Source of the DNA: Aureococcus anophagefferens
Taxonomy: Eukaryota; Sar; Pelagophyceae; Pelagomonadales; Pelagomonadaceae
NCBI RefSeq assembly: GCF_000186865.1
Contig: NW_008705562.1
Location: 1,219,192-1,283,191 of the forward strand
Length of the DNA stretch: 64,000 nt
Direction: 5' to 3'
This document shows, piece by piece, positions 30,150-39,221 of the stretch. The notes beneath the pieces were generated by a model that was given only the letters and a program-made list of their open reading frames with translations, ran no database searches and was not told the DNA's origin. Made by a program: the position numbers and the translations under genes. Each line of letters opens with the position of its first letter. Position 1 is the first letter of the stretch.

Positions 30150-31996
30150 GCGCATTCGCTCCTCTGGCGCCCGCGCGCCTTGGAGGCGGAGGAATTGATG
30201 CCGAGCGCGAGCCAGGCGGCGAATTTGGGCGGGAACTCGGAGGTCTCCGCGGTGTCCCCGTCCCGGACGCGGACGTGGTCGCGGTACTTGGCGCACGGCG
30301 TGGCCGCCGAGCAGACCATGTCCTTCGCGCCGGAGATGAGGAACTGCGAGTTCGTCCAGATGTGCGTGTGCTTCCGCTCGTCGGCGCCGAACTGGCAGTA
30401 CCTAAACACCGGCGAGTCGGCGCGCGACCGGCAAGTCGGCGCGCGAACGATTCGCGAGACGCGGAGTTCCCACGACACCTGGACGCGCGTCAGGCCCAGC
30501 TCGAGCGCGGCGTCCGTCCAGGGCTTGTAGTCCTTCAACACGCCCACGGGGTTCTCGATGGTCATGACCACGTCGGGGTTGACGCGCTTCGCCTCGTGCA
30601 GGAGGTCGATCGTGCGCGCGACGACGCTGTTCGCGCGGCGCGCCTCGTCCGTCGCCCCTTCGATCTTCCGCGCGGCGCCCTTGCCCGGTCGGTGTTTCCC
30701 GGCGGCCAAATACGAAAACGTCTTGCACGGGATCGACGCGTGGACGGCGTCGCGGTAGCCGACGGCGGCGACCTCGAAGTCGCGGACGTCGCACGCGTAG
30801 GTCGCCGGCCGCGCTCCGGACCACGAGCCGTCGTCGAGCGTCTCGACGTCCCAGGCCCCGCCCAAGAGGGCGTCGGAAAGGACCTGCTTCCCGGAGAAGA
30901 GCTCCAGGAACGACGACTTCGGCGACCGCCGCGCGTCCGCGTGCGCGTCGCGCGATTGGCGTCGCTTGCGCTTCGCGCGCGTGCCGCGCTTCGCGTCCCG
31001 CGGCGCCTCCTCCTCGGCCGTCCGCTTCGGCGTCCGCCGCCGCACCTCGGCGACGTCCTGGCGGCGCCGCGCGTGGTAGCGGTCGCGCTCCTTGTAGGCC
31101 TCGATCTCCGCGAGGTCGCACTCCTCGACCTCCGGCGCGTCGACCTCGCCGGGCTTCATGAGCACCGGCCGCCACGTGACCTCGATCGCCTTGTCCTTGA
31201 GGCCCGTGATGACGCCGCGGTGCTCGCCGCTGCCGCGGAAGTGGACCTGGAACTCCTGGCCCAGCGCGACGCTCTCGCGCGTCGTCGGCGGCCGCCGGAT
31301 GAGGTTGGCCGCGACGCCGTACTCCACGTCGCCGTCGTCGTACGCGACGTCGTAGGTCGCATCGTCGCGCCGCGCCGCGATCTTGCCCGGGAACCAGTCG
31401 GACCAGTCGGCGCCGCCCTTCCAGCGCGCCTCGACGACCGTGCCGCGGTCGAAGACCCGCGGCGCGGGCGGCGGCTGCGGCGCCGGGGCCTCGTCGAAGG
31501 GCCGCGGCGCCCGGTGGCGCCGCGGGCCGAGGCTCGCGCCGAAGCGCACGAGCGCCGACTCCGCGAAGGACGCGGTCGTGCCGCGCCAGGCGTAGGCGAC
31601 CTCGACGCCGTAGCGGATGGTGTAGAAACCGTCCTGCACGGAGATGACCGTCACGGGGATGTGCGGGTGGAGCTTGGACGCGACGATCGCGCCGACGGCG
31701 TAGGTCGGCGCGGGGTCGTCGCCGGCGGCGTCCGTGGCGTCGTCCGGCGGCGGCGGCTCGGTCGGCGGCTCGGTCGGCGGCTCGGTCGGCGGCTTGGTCG
31801 GCGTCGGCTCGGTCTGCGGCTCGGTCGGCGGCGGCTGCGGAGGCGCAGGCGCCTCGTCCTCACTGTCGCCTGTGAGGTCGATGACCACTGGTCCAGAATC
31901 TGATGTCGAAGGCGGTGTCGGAACCGACGGTGCTACATCACGCACGCCGGCAGTGTTGTGGTCGGCGATCTCACGCAACATGCGCGACATATGCAT
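30146..31996 (-). CDS. SIM - Tudor-like - cytosine C5 methyltransferase-like fusion
   Basis: 616 residues, single exon. Near the N-terminus is a SUMO-interacting motif (VVIDLTGDSEDE), then 12-bp-repeat-encoded PTEPPTEPP. Next comes a Tudor/Agenet-like barrel around RWKGGADWSDWFPGKI and YDVAYDDGDVEYGV, a possible histone or DNA mark reader, then a basic stretch. The last 230 residues resemble a C5 cytosine methylase: motif I SSFLELFSGK, motif IV with the candidate catalytic cysteine ASIPCKTFS, and ENPVG for the ENV motif. The block YCQFGADERKHTHIWTN recalls viral or retroelement-type methylases (inference). A classic QxRxR motif is not obvious, so activity is open. Start at ATG 31996; an upstream GTG is ignored. 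Confidence 0.72.
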   Translation of the reverse strand: MHMSRMLREIADHNTAGVRDVAPSVPTPPSTSDSGPVVIDLTGDSEDEAPAPPQPPPTEPQTEPTPTKPPTEPPTEPPTEPPPPDDATDAAGDDPAPTYAVGAIVASKLHPHIPVTVISVQDGFYTIRYGVEVAYAWRGTTASFAESALVRFGASLGPRRHRAPRPFDEAPAPQPPPAPRVFDRGTVVEARWKGGADWSDWFPGKIAARRDDATYDVAYDDGDVEYGVAANLIRRPPTTRESVALGQEFQVHFRGSGEHRGVITGLKDKAIEVTWRPVLMKPGEVDAPEVEECDLAEIEAYKERDRYHARRRQDVAEVRRRTPKRTAEEEAPRDAKRGTRAKRKRRQSRDAHADARRSPKSSFLELFSGKQVLSDALLGGAWDVETLDDGSWSGARPATYACDVRDFEVAAVGYRDAVHASIPCKTFSYLAAGKHRPGKGAARKIEGATDEARRANSVVARTIDLLHEAKRVNPDVVMTIENPVGVLKDYKPWTDAALELGLTRVQVSWELRVSRIVRAPTCRSRADSPVFRYCQFGADERKHTHIWTNSQFLISGAKDMVCSAATPCAKYRDHVRVRDGDTAETSEFPPKFAAWLALGINSSASKARGRQRSECA

Positions 31997-32054
31997 CTCG
32001 CAGAGCACGGCAGGGCTCCACCTCGCGCCGATTTCCTACCCCTTCAAGGTGACA

Positions 32055-32170
32055 TTCAACTTCGGCGGTACGCTGCCTTCGGCTCAGTCGTCGCTACGCA
32101 ACAAACTGAATTTGAAGCGTTCAACATCGGCAGTTTAACGATGCCCTCGGCTCGCTCGTCGCTACGCAAC
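32055..32170. repeat. Tandem duplication upstream of the methylase gene
   Basis: Units 32055-32102 and 32120-32170 share TTCAAC..CGGC.GT and CGGCT then TCGTCGCTACGCAAC. It lies in the 190-bp gap between the methylase start and the channel gene stop, so it is most likely promoter DNA of the methylase gene. Confidence 0.65.
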
Positions 32171-32187
32171 GTGAAATTGATGCGAAT

Positions 32188-34608
32188 TTACGTTTCGAGG
32201 ATGGATTTGACGAGTTCTCCCTCGTTGTAAGTGAAGATGAAGAAGATGAGGATGTAGGAAGGGATGACGATGTAGCGGCCGACGAGGTCCGTGGGGTAGT
32301 CGTGGTAGACCTCCAGCTCGCCGTCGTCCTCGGGGGGCGTTCCCAACAGGCGCATCGACGCAGAGTGCGTCAGAGAGCCGAGCATCTTGCGCGTGGACGG
32401 CGCGTGCGCGGACAGCGTCTCCGGGGCCTCGTCCGGCAGCGGCGGCGACCCCCCCCGGGACGACCGGCTCGGCGACGGCGGCGCCTCGTCGGCGACGTCG
32501 ACGGCGACGAGCTCGTGGACGGCCCCGCCCTCGTCTTTTTCGTCGTCGTCGCCGGAGTCCCGGCCGCTCGCCGCGGCCTGGGAGGCCCGCCTCGACGCGC
32601 GCGCGACCAGGGAGGCCCGCGCCGCGGCGTTCCTCTCGTTTCCGAGGCTCGCGGAGATGACGCTCTTCATGCGCGCCAGTGGGTGGCTGTACATGTTCTT
32701 CCCGATGAGGTACTCCGTCTTCTTGTGGTACTTGAAGATCGCCAGCACGAGGCAGATCGTCTGCACCGTGATGTTGATCATGACGAAGATCTCGATCCAC
32801 GTGAGGTAGAACGCGTCGGGGAACTCGACGGTCTCGCGGAGCGCGAGCGTGCACAGCACCGTCGTGATGCCCAGCGCGACGCTGTCCGACGCGCTGTCCA
32901 TCCAGAAGCCGAGGAAGCCCGCGAAGTTGAGCAGCGCGACGGGGAAGACGAGCTTGATGTAGTACGCGAAGGGCTTGTGGTCGAATTTGAAGATGAAGGG
33001 CTGGAGCGCGCGGCCGTAGGACGTGGCGCCCCGGGCCCCGATGGACGTGGAGAGCTTGTAGTTGTGGCCCTCGAAATCGACGTGCATCTCGTCGACGTCG
33101 AGCTCGAGCTGCGACACGGGCACGTCCGCGTGGATGCGCAGTTCGCACTGGTGGTCGTCGAAGGGGAACATCTCCAGCGCCGAGTCGCAGATGCTCGAGA
33201 CGCGGAACGTGCGCGTCCAGCGCACCGTGCCGTCGCAGCTCACCTCGCAGGGCGTCGACCGGAGCTCCGCGACGTCGTAGGCGCCCACGAAGCTCAGCGA
33301 CGGGTGCCAGATGTCGGCAGGGGGGTAGACCATGGACTCGTTGAGCTGCGACGGCGAGTACGAGAGGCGCGCGTCGACCCAGCTCAGCGAGAGGTCCGCG
33401 ACGATCTCGAAGAAGAAGGCCTCCGTGGGCGTCACCTGCGTCACCGCGATGTTGTTCAGCTGCACGGTAGCCACGGTCGGGTAGGCCGGCGCGACGCTCG
33501 CCGAGTACGCGGGCAGGATCTCGTCCATGATCGACGTCGCCATGTCCGGCAGCTCGAGCTTCGGGCTGTACTTGATGAAGCGGTTCTCGAGGCGGCCTAA
33601 AATGGAGGACCGGGCCTTGACGAGCCGGACGAGGCGCTCGACGACGAAGAGCATGCCCTCGCCGGGGCTCTGGTAGATGACGTTCATGTTCGCGAAGACG
33701 TTGTCGCCGAGCGGCTCGTCGTCGTTCCAGAACGAGTTCGTCGACAGGTGGAGGCCGAAGGTGCCGCCCTCGCGGAAGTCCGCGGCGGCGAGCGTGGCGG
33801 CCTTGGCGTGCGTCGCGTCGTTCGTGAGGACGACGGAGATCTCCGGCCGCTCGAGGAAGTGGGCCGCGTAGAGCTCGTAGACGTCGTCCTGCGACCCGAA
33901 GACGATGCTCGGGTCGCCGCTGTGGTCGAAGGCGTAGAGCACGTGGCCCCGGTCGCCGCAGAAGGCCGCGACGCCGTCGGCGAAGGCCTTGGACCGCTCG
34001 TGGAGCGCCACCGTCGTCATCACGACGTGCCGCTTGTCCTCGGACTCGGTGATGCGGCAGAACTCGCGCGCCTGCGCGTAGGAGCCCTCGTAGTTGTTGG
34101 GGCCGACCATGAAGAGCCGCGCGTCGTAGGAGTGGTTGGCCGGGGGGGCGGGGCCGTAGTCGAGCTCCGGGTACATCATGACGCCGTTCGCGGCGCCGCC
34201 GACGAGGACCGCGGTGCTCCCGTTCTTCAGCGGCGCGGCCAAGCTCTGCATCCAGTCGCTGCGGATCCAGAACGGCACGAAGAGCACGTCCGCCGGGTCG
34301 TCGTGCTTCGCGAGCACCGCCGCGACGGCCGCCTTCCACTCCTCGAGCGTGTGGCCCACGCAGATCGTCTCCGCGGGCTCGACGGCGGCCTCGTAGAGCG
34401 CCGTGGCGCCCGCGCACCACGAGCCCGTGCCCTCGGCGCAGTCGATGCAGTGCGCGTTGGGCATCATGAGGTAGGCCGTCACGTTCGACGCGCTCAGGGT
34501 CGGGACGAAGTCGTCGTCGGCCTGCTGCTCCAGGCTCCCCCAGGAGAGGTCTTCGTCGGTCCGCGCGCGCCACAGCGACGCGAGGAGGAGCGCGCGACGC
34601 AGCCCCAT
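32188..34608 (-). CDS. Cys-loop ligand-gated ion channel with N-terminal periplasmic-binding-protein-like domain
   Basis: 806 residues. A signal peptide (MGLRRALLLASLWRA) leads to a type 1 periplasmic-binding-like domain (about 40-370; ISVVLTNDATHAKAATLAAA resembles the sugar-binding hinge). The pentameric channel module follows: an extracellular beta domain, the canonical Cys-loop C474-x13-C488 within CDSALEMFPFDDHQC, then M1 (about 545-568), pore-lining M2 (SVALGITTVLCTLALRE), M3 (about 600-625) and M4 at the extreme C-terminus (YIVIPSYILIFFIFTY). The M3-M4 loop is about 150 residues, Ser/Asp-rich. Bacterial channels with such fusions are known; ligand and ion are not predictable. Start chosen at the signal peptide ATG (34608). 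Confidence 0.87.
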   Translation of the reverse strand: MGLRRALLLASLWRARTDEDLSWGSLEQQADDDFVPTLSASNVTAYLMMPNAHCIDCAEGTGSWCAGATALYEAAVEPAETICVGHTLEEWKAAVAAVLAKHDDPADVLFVPFWIRSDWMQSLAAPLKNGSTAVLVGGAANGVMMYPELDYGPAPPANHSYDARLFMVGPNNYEGSYAQAREFCRITESEDKRHVVMTTVALHERSKAFADGVAAFCGDRGHVLYAFDHSGDPSIVFGSQDDVYELYAAHFLERPEISVVLTNDATHAKAATLAAADFREGGTFGLHLSTNSFWNDDEPLGDNVFANMNVIYQSPGEGMLFVVERLVRLVKARSSILGRLENRFIKYSPKLELPDMATSIMDEILPAYSASVAPAYPTVATVQLNNIAVTQVTPTEAFFFEIVADLSLSWVDARLSYSPSQLNESMVYPPADIWHPSLSFVGAYDVAELRSTPCEVSCDGTVRWTRTFRVSSICDSALEMFPFDDHQCELRIHADVPVSQLELDVDEMHVDFEGHNYKLSTSIGARGATSYGRALQPFIFKFDHKPFAYYIKLVFPVALLNFAGFLGFWMDSASDSVALGITTVLCTLALRETVEFPDAFYLTWIEIFVMINITVQTICLVLAIFKYHKKTEYLIGKNMYSHPLARMKSVISASLGNERNAAARASLVARASRRASQAAASGRDSGDDDEKDEGGAVHELVAVDVADEAPPSPSRSSRGGSPPLPDEAPETLSAHAPSTRKMLGSLTHSASMRLLGTPPEDDGELEVYHDYPTDLVGRYIVIPSYILIFFIFTYNEGELVKSILET

Positions 34609-34950
34609 GCCGCGGCGGAGGTACGAGCGATCGCCGCGACGACGCGGGGGGTGTCGAATCGAGTGTACCGTCACGCAACGTCGACTATTGTTCTTCCATC
34701 GATGTTTTTTTCCAGCGTAAGTGCACGTCTGGCGAGATCGACCTTGACACAATCAACACTTCAACTACGGGTACCACGTGGGTTCACACGGAGATGTACC
34801 AGCTTGCGCCTGCTCGCTCTGGTTTCCTCCGCTGGCCTCGCTCCCCTCCCCGGACGGGCGCCAGTCGAGCGCGCGTCCCCTTGGTCAGCGTAGAGCTCGT
34901 GCGCCTCTCGTCGCACTTCAGGACGCGGAGTAAACTTTGAAAAAAATCGC
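34609..34950. other. Intergenic region, nothing recognised
   Basis: 342 bp between the channel start (minus) and the lipase stop (minus). It should hold the channel promoter. It is AT-richer near 34680-34760 (TATTGTTCTTCCATCGATG). No gene, repeat or RNA seen. Confidence 0.4.
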
Positions 34951-35826
34951 TTATGGCCGCTTCGCGAGGGGCATCGCGAGGGCGTCGGCCCACGCGTCGA
35001 GGACCCCGTCGCTGCCGAACCAGGGGTAGGTCTCGGGGAGCTTGATGGACTCGAGCGCCGTCGGCACGAAGTCCGCGTGGTGCGCGTCGACGACGATCGA
35101 CGGGCAGCCGGCGAGCAGGGCCGTCTGCACGGGGATGAGGCCGTCGCCCTTGATCTGGAAGGGGTCGCCCGAGCCCGCCAGCACGGCGTAGGACGGCAGG
35201 GACACGAGGCTCTCCAGCAGCGGCGACCGGCGCTGCGCCTCCTCCCAGGGCCGCCGCTGGAAGAGGTCGAAGATCGTCGGCGTCCACGTCGCGTCCCCCG
35301 CGACGCACGTCACGACGGCGGGGTCCGGCGGGCAGTTGGCGTTGATGTAGGAGAGCAGGCCGCGCGTCTGGTCGATGGCCGAGAAGAAGCCCGACGGCGG
35401 CGGGTTGTGCGGCGTGCCCAGCGTCACGAGCCGCCGCACCTTGGCGCCGTTCCCGGGCCGGGCCGCGACGTAGGCCCGGAGCACCCAGCCGCCGATGCTG
35501 TGGCCCAGGAGGGCGACGTCCTCGCCGTCGCCGACGTCGGCGAAGGCCTCGTCGAGCGCCTCGAAGTAGAAGCGCAGCGTCGGCGCGGGCCGGAGCTCGC
35601 CGAGCCAGAACGCCTTCGTGAACACGGACGGCACGATCCTCAGCCAGTCGAAGCGCGACAGCGGCGCGACCTCCACCGCCGGGTGGCCGCGCTGCAGCAG
35701 GTCGGACACGAGCTTGTCGTAGTCCTTGGGCGTGCCGAACTGGGCCGGCGCGATGATGACGCGCGGGCGCGTGAGGGCGGTGGCGCTGTTTAGCAGTATT
35801 GCGAGCATTGCAGCGAGTCGCGGCAT
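34951..35826 (-). CDS. Alpha/beta hydrolase, lipase-like
   Basis: 291 residues. An N-terminal hydrophobic segment (MPRLAAMLAILLNSATA) suggests targeting to the secretory route or plastid. The nucleophile elbow is LLGHSIGGWV (GxSxG, about residue 107), preceded by DVA and followed by VTLGTPHNPPP, the TLGTPH block typical of lipases and PGAP1-like esterases. The catalytic histidine is probably in VVDAHHADFVP near residue 250, and the acid residue in the GDGLIPVQTA region. Cyanobacterial and plant chloroplast proteins have the same TLGTPH and GDGLIP layout. An upstream in-frame ATG (36084) would add 86 residues with no recognisable feature, so 35826 is preferred. Confidence 0.8.
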   Translation of the reverse strand: MPRLAAMLAILLNSATALTRPRVIIAPAQFGTPKDYDKLVSDLLQRGHPAVEVAPLSRFDWLRIVPSVFTKAFWLGELRPAPTLRFYFEALDEAFADVGDGEDVALLGHSIGGWVLRAYVAARPGNGAKVRRLVTLGTPHNPPPSGFFSAIDQTRGLLSYINANCPPDPAVVTCVAGDATWTPTIFDLFQRRPWEEAQRRSPLLESLVSLPSYAVLAGSGDPFQIKGDGLIPVQTALLAGCPSIVVDAHHADFVPTALESIKLPETYPWFGSDGVLDAWADALAMPLAKRP

Positions 35827-36932
35827 TGCTGCCGTGCTCTGATGCGTAGCGGCTGCGACCGACGCCACGACGCGACGAGACGAGCCTGATGTGGCAATAG
35901 ACGATTTCAGATTGGCTTTCCAACAAATTGTATCACTAAGTTTACGTCGGTATTGATGCCGTGACACGAAGTCCGCGTCGGCTATGGACGAAAAAGTCGT
36001 CTTCACCAGCCCGTAGCTCGACGCAGGAACCGAGTCAAGAGACAACCCCCGCTGCAGCGAGGATCGGAAGCCTGTCGACGACACATTCCCCGCGGGATGT
36101 CACTCCCCAGGATTGCGTCGCGTCGCGCACGAGGCGCCGCAAGGGGTCGGGAAAGGGTTGCTCGCGTCCCCCGCACCCTTTTCCGTCGTGTTCGAGTTCA
36201 CGGAGCGTCGGGGATCGTTCGTCTATGTAGTGTGGGAGTCCCCTTTGATGCGCTCGACCATAGAGGTCGAAGACTTTGACTTCCAAGGTCTCCGCGACAC
36301 GTGCGCGCACCCCGCGCCGCGCAGCACCCGGATCGGGTTCAACCGTCGCGCGAGGCTGCCCCTGGATCCCGGCAGCCAATGGGACCCCGAGCACGAGCCG
36401 CGCGGCCCCAGAGCACCGGCGCGGGGGCTCTGCGCGGCCCGGGCGCGCCATCACGAACGACTCGGCGCCGAGCAGCCCGTCCCCCGGGCGGCCCGTCGCG
36501 CTTCCAAGCCGAAGAAACGCCGGAATATGTCACCGTACATGGCCACGGCCGTGCGCAGCCCGCCAGGGTGGGCGCGGGGGCCCAACTCGCCGACTTCGGT
36601 TTGAGTTCCAGGAACTCACGCTCTTGGCATTCGATTGCCAAGAGCGCGAGTTCGCGTAACTCGGCGCCACTGCGGGAGATACATTAATTTCGATACATAA
36701 TTTTTGTTTGAAGCCTCGGACAGAAGAATCTGAAATCGTCTAATGCTCGGCGACGGCATCTCCGACTCGATCGACTCTCGTGCGCGGGCGCCGGAGAGCG
36801 GCTCCTCGCGCCCACCACAGCCGCCGTCGCGCGCCTGACACGCGCGCCGTCGCCACCATAAACCTGTTGTTGGGCGCGCTGCTCGCGTCGTCGTCGCTGC
36901 GGCGCGCGTCGTCGCTTCGAGGCGTCGTCGCG
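35827..36932. other. 1.1-kb gene-free region
   Basis: No open frame here resembles a protein; the several frames of 60-160 codons are low-complexity Arg/Ala/Pro. Composition alternates between AT-rich (35880-36000, 36650-36750) and GC-rich. It contains a strong hairpin (36619-36646). The last part must include the endonuclease III promoter. It may be decayed mobile DNA, but I see no terminal repeats. Confidence 0.4.
36619..36646. repeat. Perfect 11-bp stem hairpin
   Basis: CGCTCTTGGCA and TGCCAAGAGCG with a six-base loop TTCGAT. Immediately upstream is a second small palindrome GAGTTCCAGGAACTC (36603-36617). There is no T-run after it. Possible foldback end or 3' processing signal. Confidence 0.55.
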
Positions 36933-37910
36933 ATGGCGCCGAAGCGCTCGTCGCGGCACTTCGCTGCCTCAAGCGACGCGGCCCCGAAGAAGGCCAAGGC
37001 CGCAGCCCCGAAGAAGGCCAAGGCCTCGGCACCGAAGAAGGACGCAACGCCAACGAAGGCCGCGGCGTCGCCAAAAAAGGCCGCGGCGTCGCCGAAAAAG
37101 GCCGCGGCGTCGCCGCGGGCGCCGTTCGAGCCGCTGGAGCCGCCGCCGGGCTGGCGGAGGACGTGGGACTGCGTCCGGGCGCTGCGCGCGGACCGCACGG
37201 CCGTCGTCGACTCCATGGGCTGCGAAAAGCTCGCGGACCCGGACGCGTCCGACGAGGACCGGCGGTACCACACGCTCGTGAGCCTGATGCTCTCGTCGCA
37301 GACCAAGGACACGGTCAACGCCGCGACGATGGCGAAGCTCGTCGCGCGGGGCCTCAGCGTGAGTTCCATCCTCGACGACGTGCCCGAGGACGAGTTCCAC
37401 GAGATGATCAAAGGCGTCGGCTTCCACAACGTGAAGACGAAGACGATCCGCGCCGCGACGCTCAAGCTGAGGGAGGACCACGGCGGCGCGGTGCCGGGCA
37501 CGATGGACGACCTGCTGGCGCTGCCCGGCGTCGGGCCGAAGATGGCGCTGCTGGTCCTGAAGTGCGCCTTCGGCGTCACCGCGGGCGTGTCCGTGGACAC
37601 GCACGTGCACCGCATCTGCAACCAGCTCGGCTGGACCGGCGGCGCGCCGACGACGGACAAGGCCAACTTCGCGACGAAGGACCCGGAGAAGACGCGGCGC
37701 GCCGTGGAGTCGTGGATGCCGCGGGCCATCTGGGGCGACGTCAACTGGCTCCTCGTGGGCCTGGGCCAGGAGGTCCAGACGGAGAAGCCCAAGCTCCTCC
37801 GCAAGGCGCTCGCCGCGGACGACCCGGCCTTCGCCGTCGGCCTCCTCGCCGCGCTCGGCGTCGACGTCGCCCGGGTCGCGGCGAAGGAGGGCCTGGATCT
37901 GCCCGGGTAA
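36933..37910 (+). CDS. NTH1: Endonuclease III (NTH1) lacking the Fe-S cluster cysteines
   Basis: 325 residues, a bifunctional DNA glycosylase/AP lyase of base excision repair removing oxidised pyrimidines. A Lys/Pro-rich N-terminus with repeated KKAAASP and APKKAK units is probably a nuclear or DNA-binding tail. The core has SLMLSSQTKD, the helix-hairpin-helix LPGVGPKMALLVL with catalytic lysine, and VDTHVHRICNQLGW with catalytic aspartate. The C-terminal CX6CX2CX5C loop that binds 4Fe-4S in most members is absent: the segment after LLVGLGQE reads VQTEKPKLLRKAL with no cysteine. Yeast Ntg1 is a known cluster-less relative. Start at ATG 36933; the frame upstream lacks an ATG. Confidence 0.88.
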   Translation: MAPKRSSRHFAASSDAAPKKAKAAAPKKAKASAPKKDATPTKAAASPKKAAASPKKAAASPRAPFEPLEPPPGWRRTWDCVRALRADRTAVVDSMGCEKLADPDASDEDRRYHTLVSLMLSSQTKDTVNAATMAKLVARGLSVSSILDDVPEDEFHEMIKGVGFHNVKTKTIRAATLKLREDHGGAVPGTMDDLLALPGVGPKMALLVLKCAFGVTAGVSVDTHVHRICNQLGWTGGAPTTDKANFATKDPEKTRRAVESWMPRAIWGDVNWLLVGLGQEVQTEKPKLLRKALAADDPAFAVGLLAALGVDVARVAAKEGLDLPG

Positions 37911-37966
37911 GCTTGGCGCGGGCGGTTACGAGGGGGCGCGCGCGGCGGGTGTCGGCGGTTCGCGGC

Positions 37967-39016
37967 CTAGACCCGCTGGGGCACGGGGAGGGAGCCGCCG
38001 TCGTTGAGGGCGGCGGAGTCGACGGCCATGCCCATGGAGTGGAGGCCGTTGTCGACGTAGAGCGTCACGCCCGTGACCGCGCGGGACAGGTCCGAGAGGA
38101 GGAAGAAGGCGGACGCGCCGACGTCGTCGGCGTAGAGGTCCTTGTTGAGGGGCGAGTTGACCTTGGAGTAGTCGATGGCGAGGTCGATGAAGGACTTCTC
38201 GCCCTTGGTGGAGATGGCGCTCGCCGCGCGGCTCTTGAGCGGGCCCGCGGAGATCGTGTTCACGCGGACGCCGTACTTGCGGCCCGCCTCCCAGGCCAGG
38301 GTCCGCGTGTCGCTCTCGAGGGCCGCCTTGGCCGACGACATGCCGCCGCCGTAGCCCGGGATGACGTCCTCGGACGCGATGTACGTGAGCGACACGGCCG
38401 CGCCGCCCTCGTGCATGATCGGCGCGACGTGCTGCACGAGGCTCACGAAGGAGTAGGCGCTCGCGGAGTTGGCCGCGAGGTAGCCCTTGCGGGACGTCTC
38501 GAGGAGGGGCTTCGTGACCTCGGGGCCGTTCGCGAGCGAGTGCACGAGGATGTCGATCTTGCCGTAGTCCTTCGCGATGGACTCGGCGACCTCGCTGATG
38601 GTGAAGGACTCGAGGCCCGCGTAGCGCTTGTTCGCCTTGATGTCGTCGGGCACGTCGTCGGGCGTGTCGAAGACGGCGTCGAGCGGGTAGACCTTGGCGA
38701 TGTCCATCATGCCGCCGTTCGACAGCTTCCGGTCGTCGTCGAGCTTGCCCTTGTCGAGGCTGCTCTTGAAGATGTTGAGCACGGGCGGCCAGGTGCCGAC
38801 GATGATCGTCGCGCCGGCCTCGGCCAGGGCCTTGGCGATGGCCCAGCCGTAGCCCGTCGAGTCCGCGACACCGGCGACGAATGCGACCTTGCCGGTGAGG
38901 TCGCCCCCGATGCCCGCGGCGGGCGCCGCGGCGACCTTCGTCGGGGCGCGACCGGCGGGCGCCGCGACGAAGGCCGAGGCGGCGGAGAGGCAGAGGGCGA
39001 GGACGGCGAGCTTCAT
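37967..39016 (-). CDS. fabI: Plastid enoyl-ACP reductase (NADH)
   Basis: 349 residues. It catalyses the last step of each type II fatty acid elongation round in the plastid stroma. The N-terminus [20 protein letters not shown] is a signal peptide ending in the ASAF motif that marks transit through four membranes in heterokont algae, strong evidence for a secondary red plastid. The Rossmann glycine region is [20 protein letters not shown], the SLANGPEV block is conserved, and the catalytic Tyr and Lys lie in [10 protein letters not shown] (spacing of 8 as in plant enzymes). Complete and single-exon. It is head-to-head with the tyrosinase gene, starts 205 bp apart. Confidence 0.95.
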   Translation of the reverse strand: MKLAVLALCLSAASAFVAAPAGRAPTKVAAAPAAGIGGDLTGKVAFVAGVADSTGYGWAIAKALAEAGATIIVGTWPPVLNIFKSSLDKGKLDDDRKLSNGGMMDIAKVYPLDAVFDTPDDVPDDIKANKRYAGLESFTISEVAESIAKDYGKIDILVHSLANGPEVTKPLLETSRKGYLAANSASAYSFVSLVQHVAPIMHEGGAAVSLTYIASEDVIPGYGGGMSSAKAALESDTRTLAWEAGRKYGVRVNTISAGPLKSRAASAISTKGEKSFIDLAIDYSKVNSPLNKDLYADDVGASAFFLLSDLSRAVTGVTLYVDNGLHSMGMAVDSAALNDGGSLPVPQRV

Positions 39017-39221
39017 GGTGTGTGGGTCGCAGGTCGGTGCTCAAGTAGCAGTCCTCGGTCGGACGTAGGCGCCCGGGATCGAGGTCAACCCGGGATGATA
39101 TTGCACGGCAGCTTGCTGTCGATCGCAACATCCTGGCTGGCCGGAAGATACGAAACACCGGATAGCTCGCGGTGCCTTTTTTGGATGCGCTTTGGACGAT
39201 AGGGCTGCCCGGCGTCGCCTG

